Made by a program: the position numbers and the translations under genes. Below, in pieces: positions 50,036 through 58,597 of a stretch of 64,000 nt of DNA. Every line of letters begins with the position of its first letter. The stretch's first letter is position 1. Location of the stretch: the NCBI GenBank assembly GCA_964629475.1, contig CAZVQW010000012.1, forward strand, positions 1 through 64,000. Reading direction: 5' to 3'. The notes under the pieces are model-generated. The model did no database searches, was not told the origin of the DNA, and saw only the letters and a program-made list of their open reading frames with translations. This DNA is from SMWD01 sp964629475 (GTDB taxonomy: Bacteria > Pseudomonadota > Gammaproteobacteria > Steroidobacterales > GCA-2729495).

Positions 50036-51313
50036 TCAGAATGCTGCCGTTAGCATCAACCATGCTTTCGTGATGTCATTGCCGCCTATATCGTCATCAG
50101 CATCGAACATCGCGATTTTACCGAGGACCGAGTAATGCTTGCCGAGCGGCCATTTCGCCAGGAAATCGATCTCGGTACCGTAATCGATGCTACCCACATC
50201 CGACGAGAAGTCATGCAGAACCAGCTTCAGCGTACCTTTCGACACCTTGGCCGATGCGGCGATATAGGTATCCTCCAGGCCGTTGGCCGGCGTTCCGAGG
50301 AACTGATCTGCCCAGCCGTTATGAGCATGCAGCGTCGCAAGCGGTGTCTTGAATCCCACACCATTATCGGACTCGAGCACCTCGTAACCGGCTTTAATGG
50401 AAAACTGATTCCATTTGAAGCCGAGTTCGCCGAGCATGTAATCGGTATCGTAATCTAAAGCGCTGTCCTCGTAGTCTTTCTGCGTCGCATACTCGGCCGC
50501 ATAAGTGATGGCCATGCCATCGCCGATCTTCGGTGCGCCGGATATCCGAACTCCATACGTTTCATTAGAGTTATTGTGGGCAGAGGCAAGGCCGGATTTG
50601 TCATCGAGGTCCAGCAAGTAGCCATAAACCGACACGGACAGTGCGCCATTCAGTGTATAAGCGGCATCAATGATATGGGAATCACTTCTGAAAACATCTG
50701 CAGCCTTACCGGTACCACTCTCCGGGCCAAAAATCCGGTTGACCTGGTCGAGATAGGCGTAGTTGGCCGAGAAGTTGCCGCCCTTGTAATTCGCGGACAA
50801 CGCATCATAGGTCTGCTCGTTCTGACGCCAGCCAACGTTACCGATGAACCGGGCATTACCACGGATGATCCGCTGCCGGCCACCGACGATGGTCGTATCT
50901 TTCAGTCCCGAGTACGTCAAGGCAGCGATGTTCAGGTTCGTGCCCTTCGGATCAGCTACGGTCGGATACTGGCCCTGGCCGTTACGCGTGCTGTTGTAGT
51001 TGCTCGCAACGATTGTATGCACGTCATCCATGTTGAGCGTGACATCGAGATCATTCCACTTCGCCGTCCTGAAGACGAGTCTCGTCCGCAGCGTTGAAGC
51101 GTTAGCGTCTTTGGCCATGCCATCCTGATCGACAAACTCGTAGCGATAGCGAAAATTTACGTCAAACTCGCCGTTCTTGAACGTATCGACCATCTGGTCG
51201 CCAAAATTATCCGCGACCGATGCCGGCGCCCATGCCACCATGACAGCTGCCATGGCAATCGCTATGAGCCTGCCGCTAGTGCGACGATGCTCTTTTATTG
51301 TAAAAATTTTCAT
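50036..51313 (-). CDS. Outer-membrane porin-like beta-barrel protein
   Basis: A 425-residue outer-membrane protein. The signal peptide (residues 1-33) ends AWAPASVADN. The rest is beta-strands of alternating residues (VNFRYRYEFVDQDGMA, TLRTRLVFRTAKWNDLDVTL, QRIIRGNARFIGNVGWRQNE) with a terminal phenylalanine (LMLTAAF), the usual barrel insertion signal. The GGRQRIIRGNARFIGNVGWRQ region resembles alginate-export/OprD-like porins. Substrate unknown. Start at ATG 51313. A pair of hairpins ends the gene. Confidence 0.8.
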   Translation of the reverse strand: MKIFTIKEHRRTSGRLIAIAMAAVMVAWAPASVADNFGDQMVDTFKNGEFDVNFRYRYEFVDQDGMAKDANASTLRTRLVFRTAKWNDLDVTLNMDDVHTIVASNYNSTRNGQGQYPTVADPKGTNLNIAALTYSGLKDTTIVGGRQRIIRGNARFIGNVGWRQNEQTYDALSANYKGGNFSANYAYLDQVNRIFGPESGTGKAADVFRSDSHIIDAAYTLNGALSVSVYGYLLDLDDKSGLASAHNNSNETYGVRISGAPKIGDGMAITYAAEYATQKDYEDSALDYDTDYMLGELGFKWNQFSIKAGYEVLESDNGVGFKTPLATLHAHNGWADQFLGTPANGLEDTYIAASAKVSKGTLKLVLHDFSSDVGSIDYGTEIDFLAKWPLGKHYSVLGKIAMFDADDDIGGNDITKAWLMLTAAF

Positions 51314-51407
51314 TTTATTACCTTCCTTAATAGTTACTGTTGTCAATGAAAAAGAATCTGCTACATCAATGCGGGTTGCCAAAAAACATATAAGTAATAT
51401 TTACCAG

Positions 51408-52406
51408 CTAACCTCCAGTCGATGACATAAAGCGAATGATCTGTTCCGGCTTCTCGCCAAATTCATGTCTCGCCGGCTTGAGCTTCAGCGCCTCGATGAG
51501 TGTGCTTCTCAAATCTGCATCGTCGATACCCGCACGCAGCAGCGGCCGCAGCGGAACGCTGTGCGTCTGGCCGAGGCACAAATGCAGCGTTCCGTCGACG
51601 GACAAGCGCACGCGGTTGCAAGACTCGCAGAAATGCCGCGAGATCGGCGTGATGAAACCGATATTCGAATCGCTGCCGTCAATGCGGAAATAATGCGCCG
51701 GTCCGCCACCCGGCATGACACTCGGCACGAGATCAAATTTTTCTTCGAGTTGCTCGCGGACGTCACTCAACGGCATGTAATGGTGCGTGGCTGCACGGCC
51801 AGAGGAACCCATCGGCATCGTCTCGATAAATCGCAAGCTGAAGCCATGTTCGATACAGAACCCGGCCATGTTGACAAATTCATCATCATTTCGACCCTTG
51901 AGTGCGAGCATGTTGATCTTGATCGGCGCAAAACCAGTTTGCCTGGCTGCCATCAGGCCATCGAGTACGCGATCGAAGTCATCGTTACCGGTAATCTCCA
52001 GGAACCTGTCCCGCTGCAATGTATCGAGACTGACATTCAACCGCTCGATACCCGCACTGCGCAGAGCTTCGGCCTGGTTTGCCAGCAGCACGGCGTTCGT
52101 ACTGAGCGACAAATCCTCGAGACCCGGCAACACGGATAACCGCGCTGCCAAATCCGAAATATGCTTACGCACCAGCGGCTCGCCACCGGTGATGCGTACG
52201 CGTCGAACGCCCAATTCCGCAAACACACGTATAACCCGTTCGATTTCGTCAAACGTCAGGTATTCTTCCCGCCGTTCAAAATCGTGATTACCGTCCGGCA
52301 TGCAGTACGTACAACGCAGATTGCATTTATCCGTTACCGACAGCCGCACATAATCTATCGTTCGGCCCAGCGGGTCTATCAGGCGCTTTTCGGTTGATAT
52401 CTGCAT
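51408..52406 (-). CDS. moaA: GTP 3',8-cyclase, molybdenum cofactor biosynthesis
   Basis: MoaA converts GTP to 3',8-cyclo-GTP, first step of molybdopterin synthesis. The 332-residue protein has the N-terminal radical SAM cluster SVTDKCNLRCTYCMPDG near 25 (CX3CX2C), GGEPLVRKHI near 75, and the C-terminal second cluster CESCNRVRLSVDGTLHLCLG near 263. It ends with the essential GG. No other mo- gene is adjacent. It points to molybdoenzymes elsewhere in the genome. Confidence 0.96.
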   Translation of the reverse strand: MQISTEKRLIDPLGRTIDYVRLSVTDKCNLRCTYCMPDGNHDFERREEYLTFDEIERVIRVFAELGVRRVRITGGEPLVRKHISDLAARLSVLPGLEDLSLSTNAVLLANQAEALRSAGIERLNVSLDTLQRDRFLEITGNDDFDRVLDGLMAARQTGFAPIKINMLALKGRNDDEFVNMAGFCIEHGFSLRFIETMPMGSSGRAATHHYMPLSDVREQLEEKFDLVPSVMPGGGPAHYFRIDGSDSNIGFITPISRHFCESCNRVRLSVDGTLHLCLGQTHSVPLRPLLRAGIDDADLRSTLIEALKLKPARHEFGEKPEQIIRFMSSTGG

Positions 52407-52542
52407 ACTTAATAGTTGCGCACAGCTATAACGCTACAAATACCCTCGTAAGAAGGTATATCGCTCACGGACAGCAACTTAGCCCCGATACCTAAAAACC
52501 GGAATACGTAATATCCGTCAGCAGGATACGTATATGGGTGGA

Positions 52543-53667
52543 CTATTCTTTGCCAACCAGCGTCGGCACAGCAGGCAACACCCATCCTTTTGATTCACGA
52601 CGGGCCGGGCTCGGAATTGCATAGGCCACACGATCCTGATCGTCGCGCACCTGATTGATGTCGATACGCCAGCCCTTGTCCTCCCATTCCTGACAAAACT
52701 CCCGGTAACGCCCGATTGCTTTGTCGGCCGGCACGAGGAATTCGTTTTTGCCGGTAATCGGCGTCAATGACGGTCGCATCGGCTCCAGTACGTACCGATC
52801 CTGTTCGGCAATAAACAGGCCGCGATCTTCGAAGGTCTTGTCGTATTTCGGGTCCAGCATAAAGTTCCGCCCAAACAACACAAAAATACGATCGAGCTTT
52901 TCATTGATCGGCGTATGGAACGCATAACCATGTAACCAGGCCTTGTCCGAGACATGGATTTTCGTCCACGTGACATTCGGACCATGGCTACCGGATCCGG
53001 CATAGGCTACGCCTTCGCCCTCCCGGCCCGATTCAGCTCGCATGTCACTCTGGGCCATCGGCGGCGCCTGCATCGGTTTCATGAATCCCGTTCCCCAGTC
53101 GGTATCCTCGAGTTCAAAATCCTCGACGATGTAATCCTCTTTGACACCGAGGAATCCATGCGTCGGATGGGTAAACTCATTGTGCGCCGGATCGATCGTA
53201 TTTTCGACGGAGCGCTTGTAATCGATCTTCCAATCCATCGTTAACGGAATGATTCGCCAGTCCGGATCGTCGTACTCGGGTGCAGGTTGAATCGGCGGGC
53301 GTTCCGCTTCCGGCAGATCGCCGAGAAAGACAAAAACCAGTCCATATCGCTCTTCGACCGGGTAGGCATCAACCCTGGTACGACTCGGAATCTTGGCATC
53401 CGAACCCAGCGACGGCAGACGCACGCAGGATCCGTCGCCGTTAAAAGTCCATCCGTGATACGGGCACTCCACACAATCGCCGCGAATGCGTCCGTCCGCC
53501 AATGCACCGCTGCGGTGTGAACAGGTATTGCTGACGCAACGTACTTCACCTTTAGTGTCTCGCCACACGGCAAATTGGTGCCCGAGCATGCTCACCTTGA
53601 GTGGCTTCTGCGCGCCAAAAGTAAGGTCGGAAGCCTGGCAAGCAACGTACCAGAAGTTTATATACAT
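52543..53667 (-). CDS. Rieske aromatic-ring-hydroxylating oxygenase, alpha subunit type
   Basis: A 374-residue Rieske non-heme iron oxygenase. The 2Fe-2S site is CSHRSGALADGR near 47 with CPYHGWTF near 67 (CXH...CX2H). The mononuclear iron region is ENTIDPAHNEFTHPTHGF near 170, in the catalytic domain. The single-component length and the family resemble PaO/vanillate-type monooxygenases that need a separate reductase, and no reductase gene is next to it. Substrate unknown. Start at ATG 53667 (MYINFW), after a GGAGAG element. Confidence 0.85.
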   Translation of the reverse strand: MYINFWYVACQASDLTFGAQKPLKVSMLGHQFAVWRDTKGEVRCVSNTCSHRSGALADGRIRGDCVECPYHGWTFNGDGSCVRLPSLGSDAKIPSRTRVDAYPVEERYGLVFVFLGDLPEAERPPIQPAPEYDDPDWRIIPLTMDWKIDYKRSVENTIDPAHNEFTHPTHGFLGVKEDYIVEDFELEDTDWGTGFMKPMQAPPMAQSDMRAESGREGEGVAYAGSGSHGPNVTWTKIHVSDKAWLHGYAFHTPINEKLDRIFVLFGRNFMLDPKYDKTFEDRGLFIAEQDRYVLEPMRPSLTPITGKNEFLVPADKAIGRYREFCQEWEDKGWRIDINQVRDDQDRVAYAIPSPARRESKGWVLPAVPTLVGKE

Positions 53668-53975
53668 CGGTGCTCTCCTGTTTGATCCGGAGGATGGTCG
53701 GACTCTTGGCTGCAGATAGACGGCCGCGACCAAAATAATTTACCGAACCTATACGTGTACACCGGCAGCAATTGAGCGGTAATACGGTCATATACGTAAT
53801 AATACCCGACCGGAATCAGGCTCACTCATACAGACTTGACGTCATTTCAACTATGGAATCGATCCGCACCGGAACAACGGAGAAATACGCTTTGAAACAT
53901 TATATCGTGACGATATAAATCAGGATCGAACACGAAGATCATAGATACAGACGTTAGCAAGACCCGGAGTATCCA
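53668..53975. other. Divergent intergenic region with a palindrome
   Basis: The 308-base gap separates the Rieske gene (minus) from the methyltransferase gene (plus). It carries no gene. The clearest element is the perfect palindrome at 53901-53917; the rest is moderately AT-rich and could hold promoters in both directions. Confidence 0.5.
53901..53917. promoter_or_regulatory. 17-bp palindrome, possible operator
   Basis: TATATCG-TGA-CGATATA is a perfect inverted repeat with a three-base centre, 59 bases upstream of the methyltransferase ATG. TTGAAACAT just before it could be a -35 element. The regulator is unknown. Confidence 0.45.
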
Positions 53976-54596
53976 ATGAGCGGACAAAACAGAAGCGTCT
54001 TTCACAGACTGTACAAGTCGGCCAGGAAGCCGGAGGATCTGCCATGGCACGAAGCCGATCCTCCGGCCTTGCTCATCAAGGCGCTGGACCGGCGCAAAGC
54101 GCCCGGTAACGCGCTGGATATCGGCTGCGGCTCCGGGACCTACTCTATCTATATGGCGGATCGCGGCTACCGGGTCACGGCTATCGATTTCATGCCGCAG
54201 GCCATCACGATGTTGCAAAACCTTATTAAAGGACGCGACCTTACGATCGAAGCCATACAAGCGGATGTGGGCAAGTGGTCCGCGAACAAGCCGTTTGATG
54301 TCGTGCTGGATGTCGGCTGCCTGCACACACCCGGCACGATCGAAATCGGTGCATACAAGGCACAATTACTGCGCTGGCTGACCCCGGGTGGTGATTTCAT
54401 CCTGGTGCATTTCGGCCGGCGCGGCTGGTGGGACTGGTGGCCGATCGGCCCGCAGCGCGTCTATGCAGAAAAATTACACCGGCAGTTCGCACCGGAGTTT
54501 GAACTGGTCGAAGACGCGTCGGAGGTACGCCATGGCTTTCCATTATTCATGGGACGCTCTGCGCTCATCGGCCGTTACTGGTTCAGGCGCATCTGA
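53976..54596 (+). CDS. Class I SAM-dependent methyltransferase
   Basis: A 206-residue methyltransferase with the Rossmann-like SAM fold. LDIGCGSGTYSIYMADRGY near 48 is motif I, VTAIDFMPQAI the acidic motif II, and DVVLDVGCLHTPG near 108 motif post-I. The RGYxVTxIDFxPxAI stretch resembles the small 'TehB/UbiE-like' detoxification methyltransferases (thiopurine or tellurite type). No substrate domain is visible, so the acceptor is unknown. It is divergent from the Rieske gene and convergent with the PhyH gene. Confidence 0.85.
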   Translation: MSGQNRSVFHRLYKSARKPEDLPWHEADPPALLIKALDRRKAPGNALDIGCGSGTYSIYMADRGYRVTAIDFMPQAITMLQNLIKGRDLTIEAIQADVGKWSANKPFDVVLDVGCLHTPGTIEIGAYKAQLLRWLTPGGDFILVHFGRRGWWDWWPIGPQRVYAEKLHRQFAPEFELVEDASEVRHGFPLFMGRSALIGRYWFRRI

Positions 54597-54616
54597 AAAT
54601 GTACTTTTTCAGACTG

Positions 54617-55387
54617 TCAGACCTTAAATGAATCGGCACTCCGGGCATGCTCGACGTCATTCGGCGGATAGGTCTTCCACTTATCTTCGTAATATCGAGC
54701 CCGCAGATTGCCGTCAGACTTCTTGTTAAACGTCAGGTAGAGGTTGCGCCGGCCCTTATTGCTACTGTTCGGCGGCGAACCGTGCGGCACGTAGCAATCG
54801 AAGAAAATCACGTCACCCGGATCGGCCTCGAGCATGACATATTCATCATCGGCCCAGCTGACGTCCGTCTCGTCCGATAACGGCCGCCACTCATCTTCCA
54901 TCAGGCTTTTCTTGTAATTACCCGAGTTCATGAATCTCAGTGCCGCATTTTCCTCGCGGTTTTCATCGATAACGATACACATCGTGATAAAGAAATCACT
55001 GTACGCATTCCAGCCGGCGGCCTGATCCTGGTGCAACTTATCGGCACGACAACCGGGGTGCTTGTAGTTGATTTTTTCCTTGAACAACACCGGCGCTTCA
55101 CCGAATAACGTTGTCAGCGCATCGATTGTTTTTTCGTTCAGCAACAAGTCGGAAATCTCGGCATCATGCTCGCCGAGCACATGTTCGACGCGTACGAGAA
55201 TATTCTCGCCGCTCAACGGACTCTTTTCGAAGTATTTTGCCGCATGGGCCGATGTGTCGGACGACACATCCTGCAATGCATCGAGCCAGTCGGAAACGGC
55301 ACCGATAACATCCTGATCTACGAATCCCTTGAGGACGATAAAGCCTTTTTCATCAAACGTGGTTTTCTGCTCTGCTGATAAGCTCAT
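54617..55387 (-). CDS. Phytanoyl-CoA dioxygenase (PhyH) family protein
   Basis: A 256-residue Fe(II)/2-oxoglutarate oxygenase. The iron ligands are HQD in DKLHQDQAAGWN near 118 and the distal His in FFDCYVPHGSPPNSS near 200. The 2-oxoglutarate-binding arginine follows in KGRRNLYLTF. Family members hydroxylate fatty acyl-CoA, ectoine-type or natural-product substrates. The actual substrate here is unknown. It is divergent from the MNIO gene with a 216-base gap. Confidence 0.88.
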   Translation of the reverse strand: MSLSAEQKTTFDEKGFIVLKGFVDQDVIGAVSDWLDALQDVSSDTSAHAAKYFEKSPLSGENILVRVEHVLGEHDAEISDLLLNEKTIDALTTLFGEAPVLFKEKINYKHPGCRADKLHQDQAAGWNAYSDFFITMCIVIDENREENAALRFMNSGNYKKSLMEDEWRPLSDETDVSWADDEYVMLEADPGDVIFFDCYVPHGSPPNSSNKGRRNLYLTFNKKSDGNLRARYYEDKWKTYPPNDVEHARSADSFKV

Positions 55388-55603
55388 GGTCTTGTCTGCC
55401 TTTGTGAATACTACGATACGACATGTTGCCGTGATCTATATGGGCCAATGGGCAATATAGTTGCTGAAAACTCGTCAACATGCCATCCAAAAATATAATT
55501 TTTCTATCAGGGATTTCCCGTAGCGCAGGTTCGCATGCTTGAACTTTACCCGCTAATGAAAGGTCAATAGACTTAGGAAAGAAACCCGAACAATGGATCA
55601 ACC

Positions 55604-56443
55604 ATGCCCCGATTCCCTTCAGCCCCGATCGCCGGCGCCGGCATAGGCCTGCGATCCCGCCACTACCAGGAAATACTCGATACCAGGCCTGCAATACCCT
55701 GGTTCGAAGTCCTGTCCGAAAATTACTTCGGTGCCGGGGGATTGCCTATCTATCATCTCGAGCAGGTCCGGGAGTATTATCCGGTCACGCTGCACGGCGT
55801 CGGCATGTCGCTCGGCTCGGCTGATCCGCTGAATTTCGACTACCTGGCCCGACTCAGGAAGCTCGCCGAACAGATCGAACCCACTTATATATCGGATCAT
55901 CTGGCCTGGATTTCTGTCGACGGACGCTACGTCCACGATTTATTACCCCTGCCGTACACAGAGGAAGCGCTGGTGCATTTTGCCGACCGCGTCAGCCAGG
56001 CACAAGACTATCTCGGGTGCCGGCTGCTGATCGAAAACCCGTCGAGTTACATGGGGTTTAAAAACGTCGAGATGACCGAATGGGAGTTTCTGCAGGAACT
56101 CGTCAAACGCGCCGACTGTGACCTGCTGTTCGACGTGAACAATGTCTATGTCAGCAGCAAGAACCACGGTTTTGACCCGGCCGAATACCTGCACGCGCTG
56201 CCCGCAGGCCGGGTCAGGGAAATTCACCTGGCCGGTTACGAGGAACAGGATAACTACCTGTTCGACACGCACGGTTACCGGGTACATCCACCAGTCTGGG
56301 AACTGTACAAGAAAACGGTCGAACATCTCGGGCCCGTGCCGACGCTAATCGAATGGGATAATGACATCCCCGAATTCGAAGTACTCGTCGACGAAGCGAA
56401 CAAGGCACAGAAGGTGCTGACCGACATGGCGGCAGCGGCATGA
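55604..56443 (+). CDS. MNIO (DUF692) multinuclear iron oxidative enzyme
   Basis: A 279-residue DUF692 protein, now called MNIO. These TIM-barrel enzymes bind two or three iron ions and modify cysteines or other residues of ribosomally made peptides. The metal and core motifs are clear: ENYFGAGG, LHGVGMSLGS near 63, ISDHLAW near 99, IENPSSYM near 145, DVNNVYVSSKNHGF near 175, REIHLAGY near 205, DTHGYRVHPPVWELY and IEWDNDIPEFE. The DUF2063 partner gene overlaps by four bases. No cysteine-rich precursor gene is seen nearby. Confidence 0.92.
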   Translation: MPRFPSAPIAGAGIGLRSRHYQEILDTRPAIPWFEVLSENYFGAGGLPIYHLEQVREYYPVTLHGVGMSLGSADPLNFDYLARLRKLAEQIEPTYISDHLAWISVDGRYVHDLLPLPYTEEALVHFADRVSQAQDYLGCRLLIENPSSYMGFKNVEMTEWEFLQELVKRADCDLLFDVNNVYVSSKNHGFDPAEYLHALPAGRVREIHLAGYEEQDNYLFDTHGYRVHPPVWELYKKTVEHLGPVPTLIEWDNDIPEFEVLVDEANKAQKVLTDMAAAA

Positions 56444-57222
56444 CCGCACTACTCGACATGCAACGCATGATCCGCGACGCAGTGTTCGAGACCGGGCCTG
56501 ATGGTCCGGCGCTTGCAGCCGTCAGCGAATATATCCAGGCCAGCGAAGGTTTCTCGGCCGCTGAACACCTGCTGATTTATCGCCGCGCGATCCTCGGCAC
56601 GCTGGTACGGGCACTCGGTGCGATTCATCCGGTTTGCCAACAGCTCGTCGGTGACGAATTTTTCGATGCGATGAGCCGTGTCTATGCGCGGCAGACACTG
56701 TCGGAATCGCCGGATCTCGGTGACTACGGAGAGAGTTTCGGCGACTTCATCGCAGTTTTCGAGCCGGCCGCCGAGCTCGTCTACCTGGCCGATGTCGCAC
56801 GACTCGAGTGGCGCTGGCACCGCGCATTTCATGCGCCGGACGAGGCAACCCTCGACATCGCTGCACTCGCCAGTGTCACGGAGGCGGACACGGGCCGCAT
56901 CGCATTCCGGCTGCCGGTCTCGGCGAGCCTGCTCGCATCGGACTACCCGGTGCAACGCATCTGGCAGGTCAATCAGGACGACTGGACCGGTGACCAGGCC
57001 GTCGATCTCGACGAAGACGGAGTCCGGCTGATTGTCTGGCGACACGGGCACGAGATGCGTATCGATGAACTGGATGCAGGCGCGTGGTCACTGCTCAACG
57101 CCATCGAGATGGGACAAACGCTCGGAGAAATCGGCGACAACGAAGGCCTGGAAGACCTCGATGCCATCCTGCCGCGCTGCGTACAAAATGGCTGGATTGC
57201 AGGATTCGAATTGCAAAACTAA
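56440..57222 (+). CDS. DUF2063 partner protein of the MNIO enzyme
   Basis: A 260-residue protein with N-terminal DUF2063 (HvfC/BufC-type): LDMQRMIRDAVFETG, then FSAAEHLLIYRRAILGTLVRALGAIHPVCQQLVGDEFFD. A second domain lies from about 150 on, with LPVSASLLASDYPVQRIWQVN. In MNIO systems this partner recognises the precursor and delivers it to the enzyme. It starts with ATGA overlap after the MNIO gene. Its C-terminal half ends in a short acidic helix. Precursor-binding residues cannot be predicted from sequence. Confidence 0.85.
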   Translation: MTALLDMQRMIRDAVFETGPDGPALAAVSEYIQASEGFSAAEHLLIYRRAILGTLVRALGAIHPVCQQLVGDEFFDAMSRVYARQTLSESPDLGDYGESFGDFIAVFEPAAELVYLADVARLEWRWHRAFHAPDEATLDIAALASVTEADTGRIAFRLPVSASLLASDYPVQRIWQVNQDDWTGDQAVDLDEDGVRLIVWRHGHEMRIDELDAGAWSLLNAIEMGQTLGEIGDNEGLEDLDAILPRCVQNGWIAGFELQN

Positions 57223-57336
57223 AGCGATGGAGTCAGATCTGGAAGCCATCCCCGCACCATCTTCGGAAACCCGCAGCCCCGCACCAACCTGCTTTTAGGT
57301 ATCATTCATACCAACAACGAACCCGAAGACAAACCC

Positions 57337-58512
57337 ATGAAATACGATATCCTCATTATTGGCGCCGGCCCGGCCGGACTCAGTTTCGCCCGCTCATTCA
57401 AGGGCTCCGATCTGAAGATTCTCGTCATCGAGAAAGCATCACTGGACAGCATCCGCAATCCGGAACCCGACGGCCGGGAAATTGCACTGACTCACCTGTC
57501 CATCAAACTCATGCAGGACCTCGGTGCGTGGCCACGCATCCCGGCCGAATCCATATCGCCGATAGGTGAAGCCAAAGTACTGAACGGCAACTCATCGTAC
57601 TTCCTTGATTTTGACACCAGCAACGTCGCCGGCGATGCGCTCGGTTACCTGGTGCCGAATTACCTGATTCGCAAATCGCTTTTCGAAGAGGCCGAGCCGC
57701 TGCCGAACGTGGAAATCCTGACCGATATGACTGTCGAGAACCTGAGCACCGACAGTCAGGGCGGCACCGTCACTCTGTCTAATGGCGAGACCCGCGAAGC
57801 GAAGTTAATCGTCGCCGCCGACAGTCGCTTTTCATCGTCGCGCCGGAATATGGGCATCAGCACGAGCATGAAGGATTTTGCCAAGACAGCGATTGTCTGC
57901 AGAATGGAGCACGACCTGCCGCACGAACAGATCGCATACGAGTGTTTTCATTACGGCAGGACGCTGGCCATTCTGCCGATGACCGGAAATCTATCGTCGA
58001 TCGTCATCACCGTACACAACGAACTGGCCGAACAAATTACCAATATGAGCGAGGAAGAATTCAATCGCGATATTCAGGAGCGATTCGGAAACCGACTCGG
58101 TCAGATGCGGCTCGTCGGTGAACGCTTCTCATATCCGTTGATCGCCGTGCACGCCAACCACTTCTTCGCCAACCACTATGCCCTGATCGGCGATGCAGCA
58201 GTCGGCATGCACCCGGTCACCGCACACGGCTTTAACCTGGGTCTTCGCGGCCAAGCGACGCTGGCCCGCGAGATTCTGCGTGCCGTCGCGCGCGGCAGGG
58301 ACATCGGTTCGCGCAGAGTCCTTGCGAACTACGAGCGCCGACACATGCGTATCACCAAACCGATGTACTGGGGCACGAACGGCATCGTCGGCCTGTTCAC
58401 CGACGAGCGCCCGCCGGCCAAGGCACTCAGAGAACTCACGCTGCGTGTTGCCAATAACCTGCCGCCGATCAAACGTCTGATCAAGAACCGGCTGACGGAA
58501 ATCTCGACGTAG
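57337..58512 (+). CDS. ubiM: FAD-dependent hydroxylase, UbiM-like (demethoxyubiquinol hydroxylase)
   Basis: A 391-residue class A flavin monooxygenase. The FAD loop ILIIGAGPAGLSFARSF is at 5-21, the DGREIALTHLS block near 45 marks the ubiquinone hydroxylase branch (UbiH/F/I/L/M), and IGDAAVGMHPVTAHGFNLGL near 288 is the second FAD motif. The 'NPEPDGREIALTHLS' form is most like UbiM, which hydroxylates several ring positions in some proteobacteria. The exact position is inferred. The final stop TAG is made by a REP-like palindrome. It lies 115 bases after the MNIO-DUF2063 pair. Confidence 0.8.
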   Translation: MKYDILIIGAGPAGLSFARSFKGSDLKILVIEKASLDSIRNPEPDGREIALTHLSIKLMQDLGAWPRIPAESISPIGEAKVLNGNSSYFLDFDTSNVAGDALGYLVPNYLIRKSLFEEAEPLPNVEILTDMTVENLSTDSQGGTVTLSNGETREAKLIVAADSRFSSSRRNMGISTSMKDFAKTAIVCRMEHDLPHEQIAYECFHYGRTLAILPMTGNLSSIVITVHNELAEQITNMSEEEFNRDIQERFGNRLGQMRLVGERFSYPLIAVHANHFFANHYALIGDAAVGMHPVTAHGFNLGLRGQATLAREILRAVARGRDIGSRRVLANYERRHMRITKPMYWGTNGIVGLFTDERPPAKALRELTLRVANNLPPIKRLIKNRLTEIST

Positions 58513-58536
58513 GAGTGGCTTCCAGCCGCTCCTACG
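58508..58536. repeat. REP-like palindrome, copy C
   Basis: CGTAGGAGTGGCT pairs with AGCCGCTCCTACG (one G.T pair) around TCC. Its TAG at 58510-58512 is the stop codon of the UbiM-like gene, so the repeat overlaps the gene's end. Confidence 0.8.
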
Positions 58537-58597
58537 GGTGAGTCAATCAAATCCTGCACCGATTTGACCGGGCATCTTTTCGGCTAGAATTAAATTC

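Noticed and set aside
55480..55545. Short frame before the MNIO gene as a RiPP precursor
   Set aside because: It encodes about 20 residues without Cys or a leader-like pattern, so it does not fit a bufferin or methanobactin precursor.
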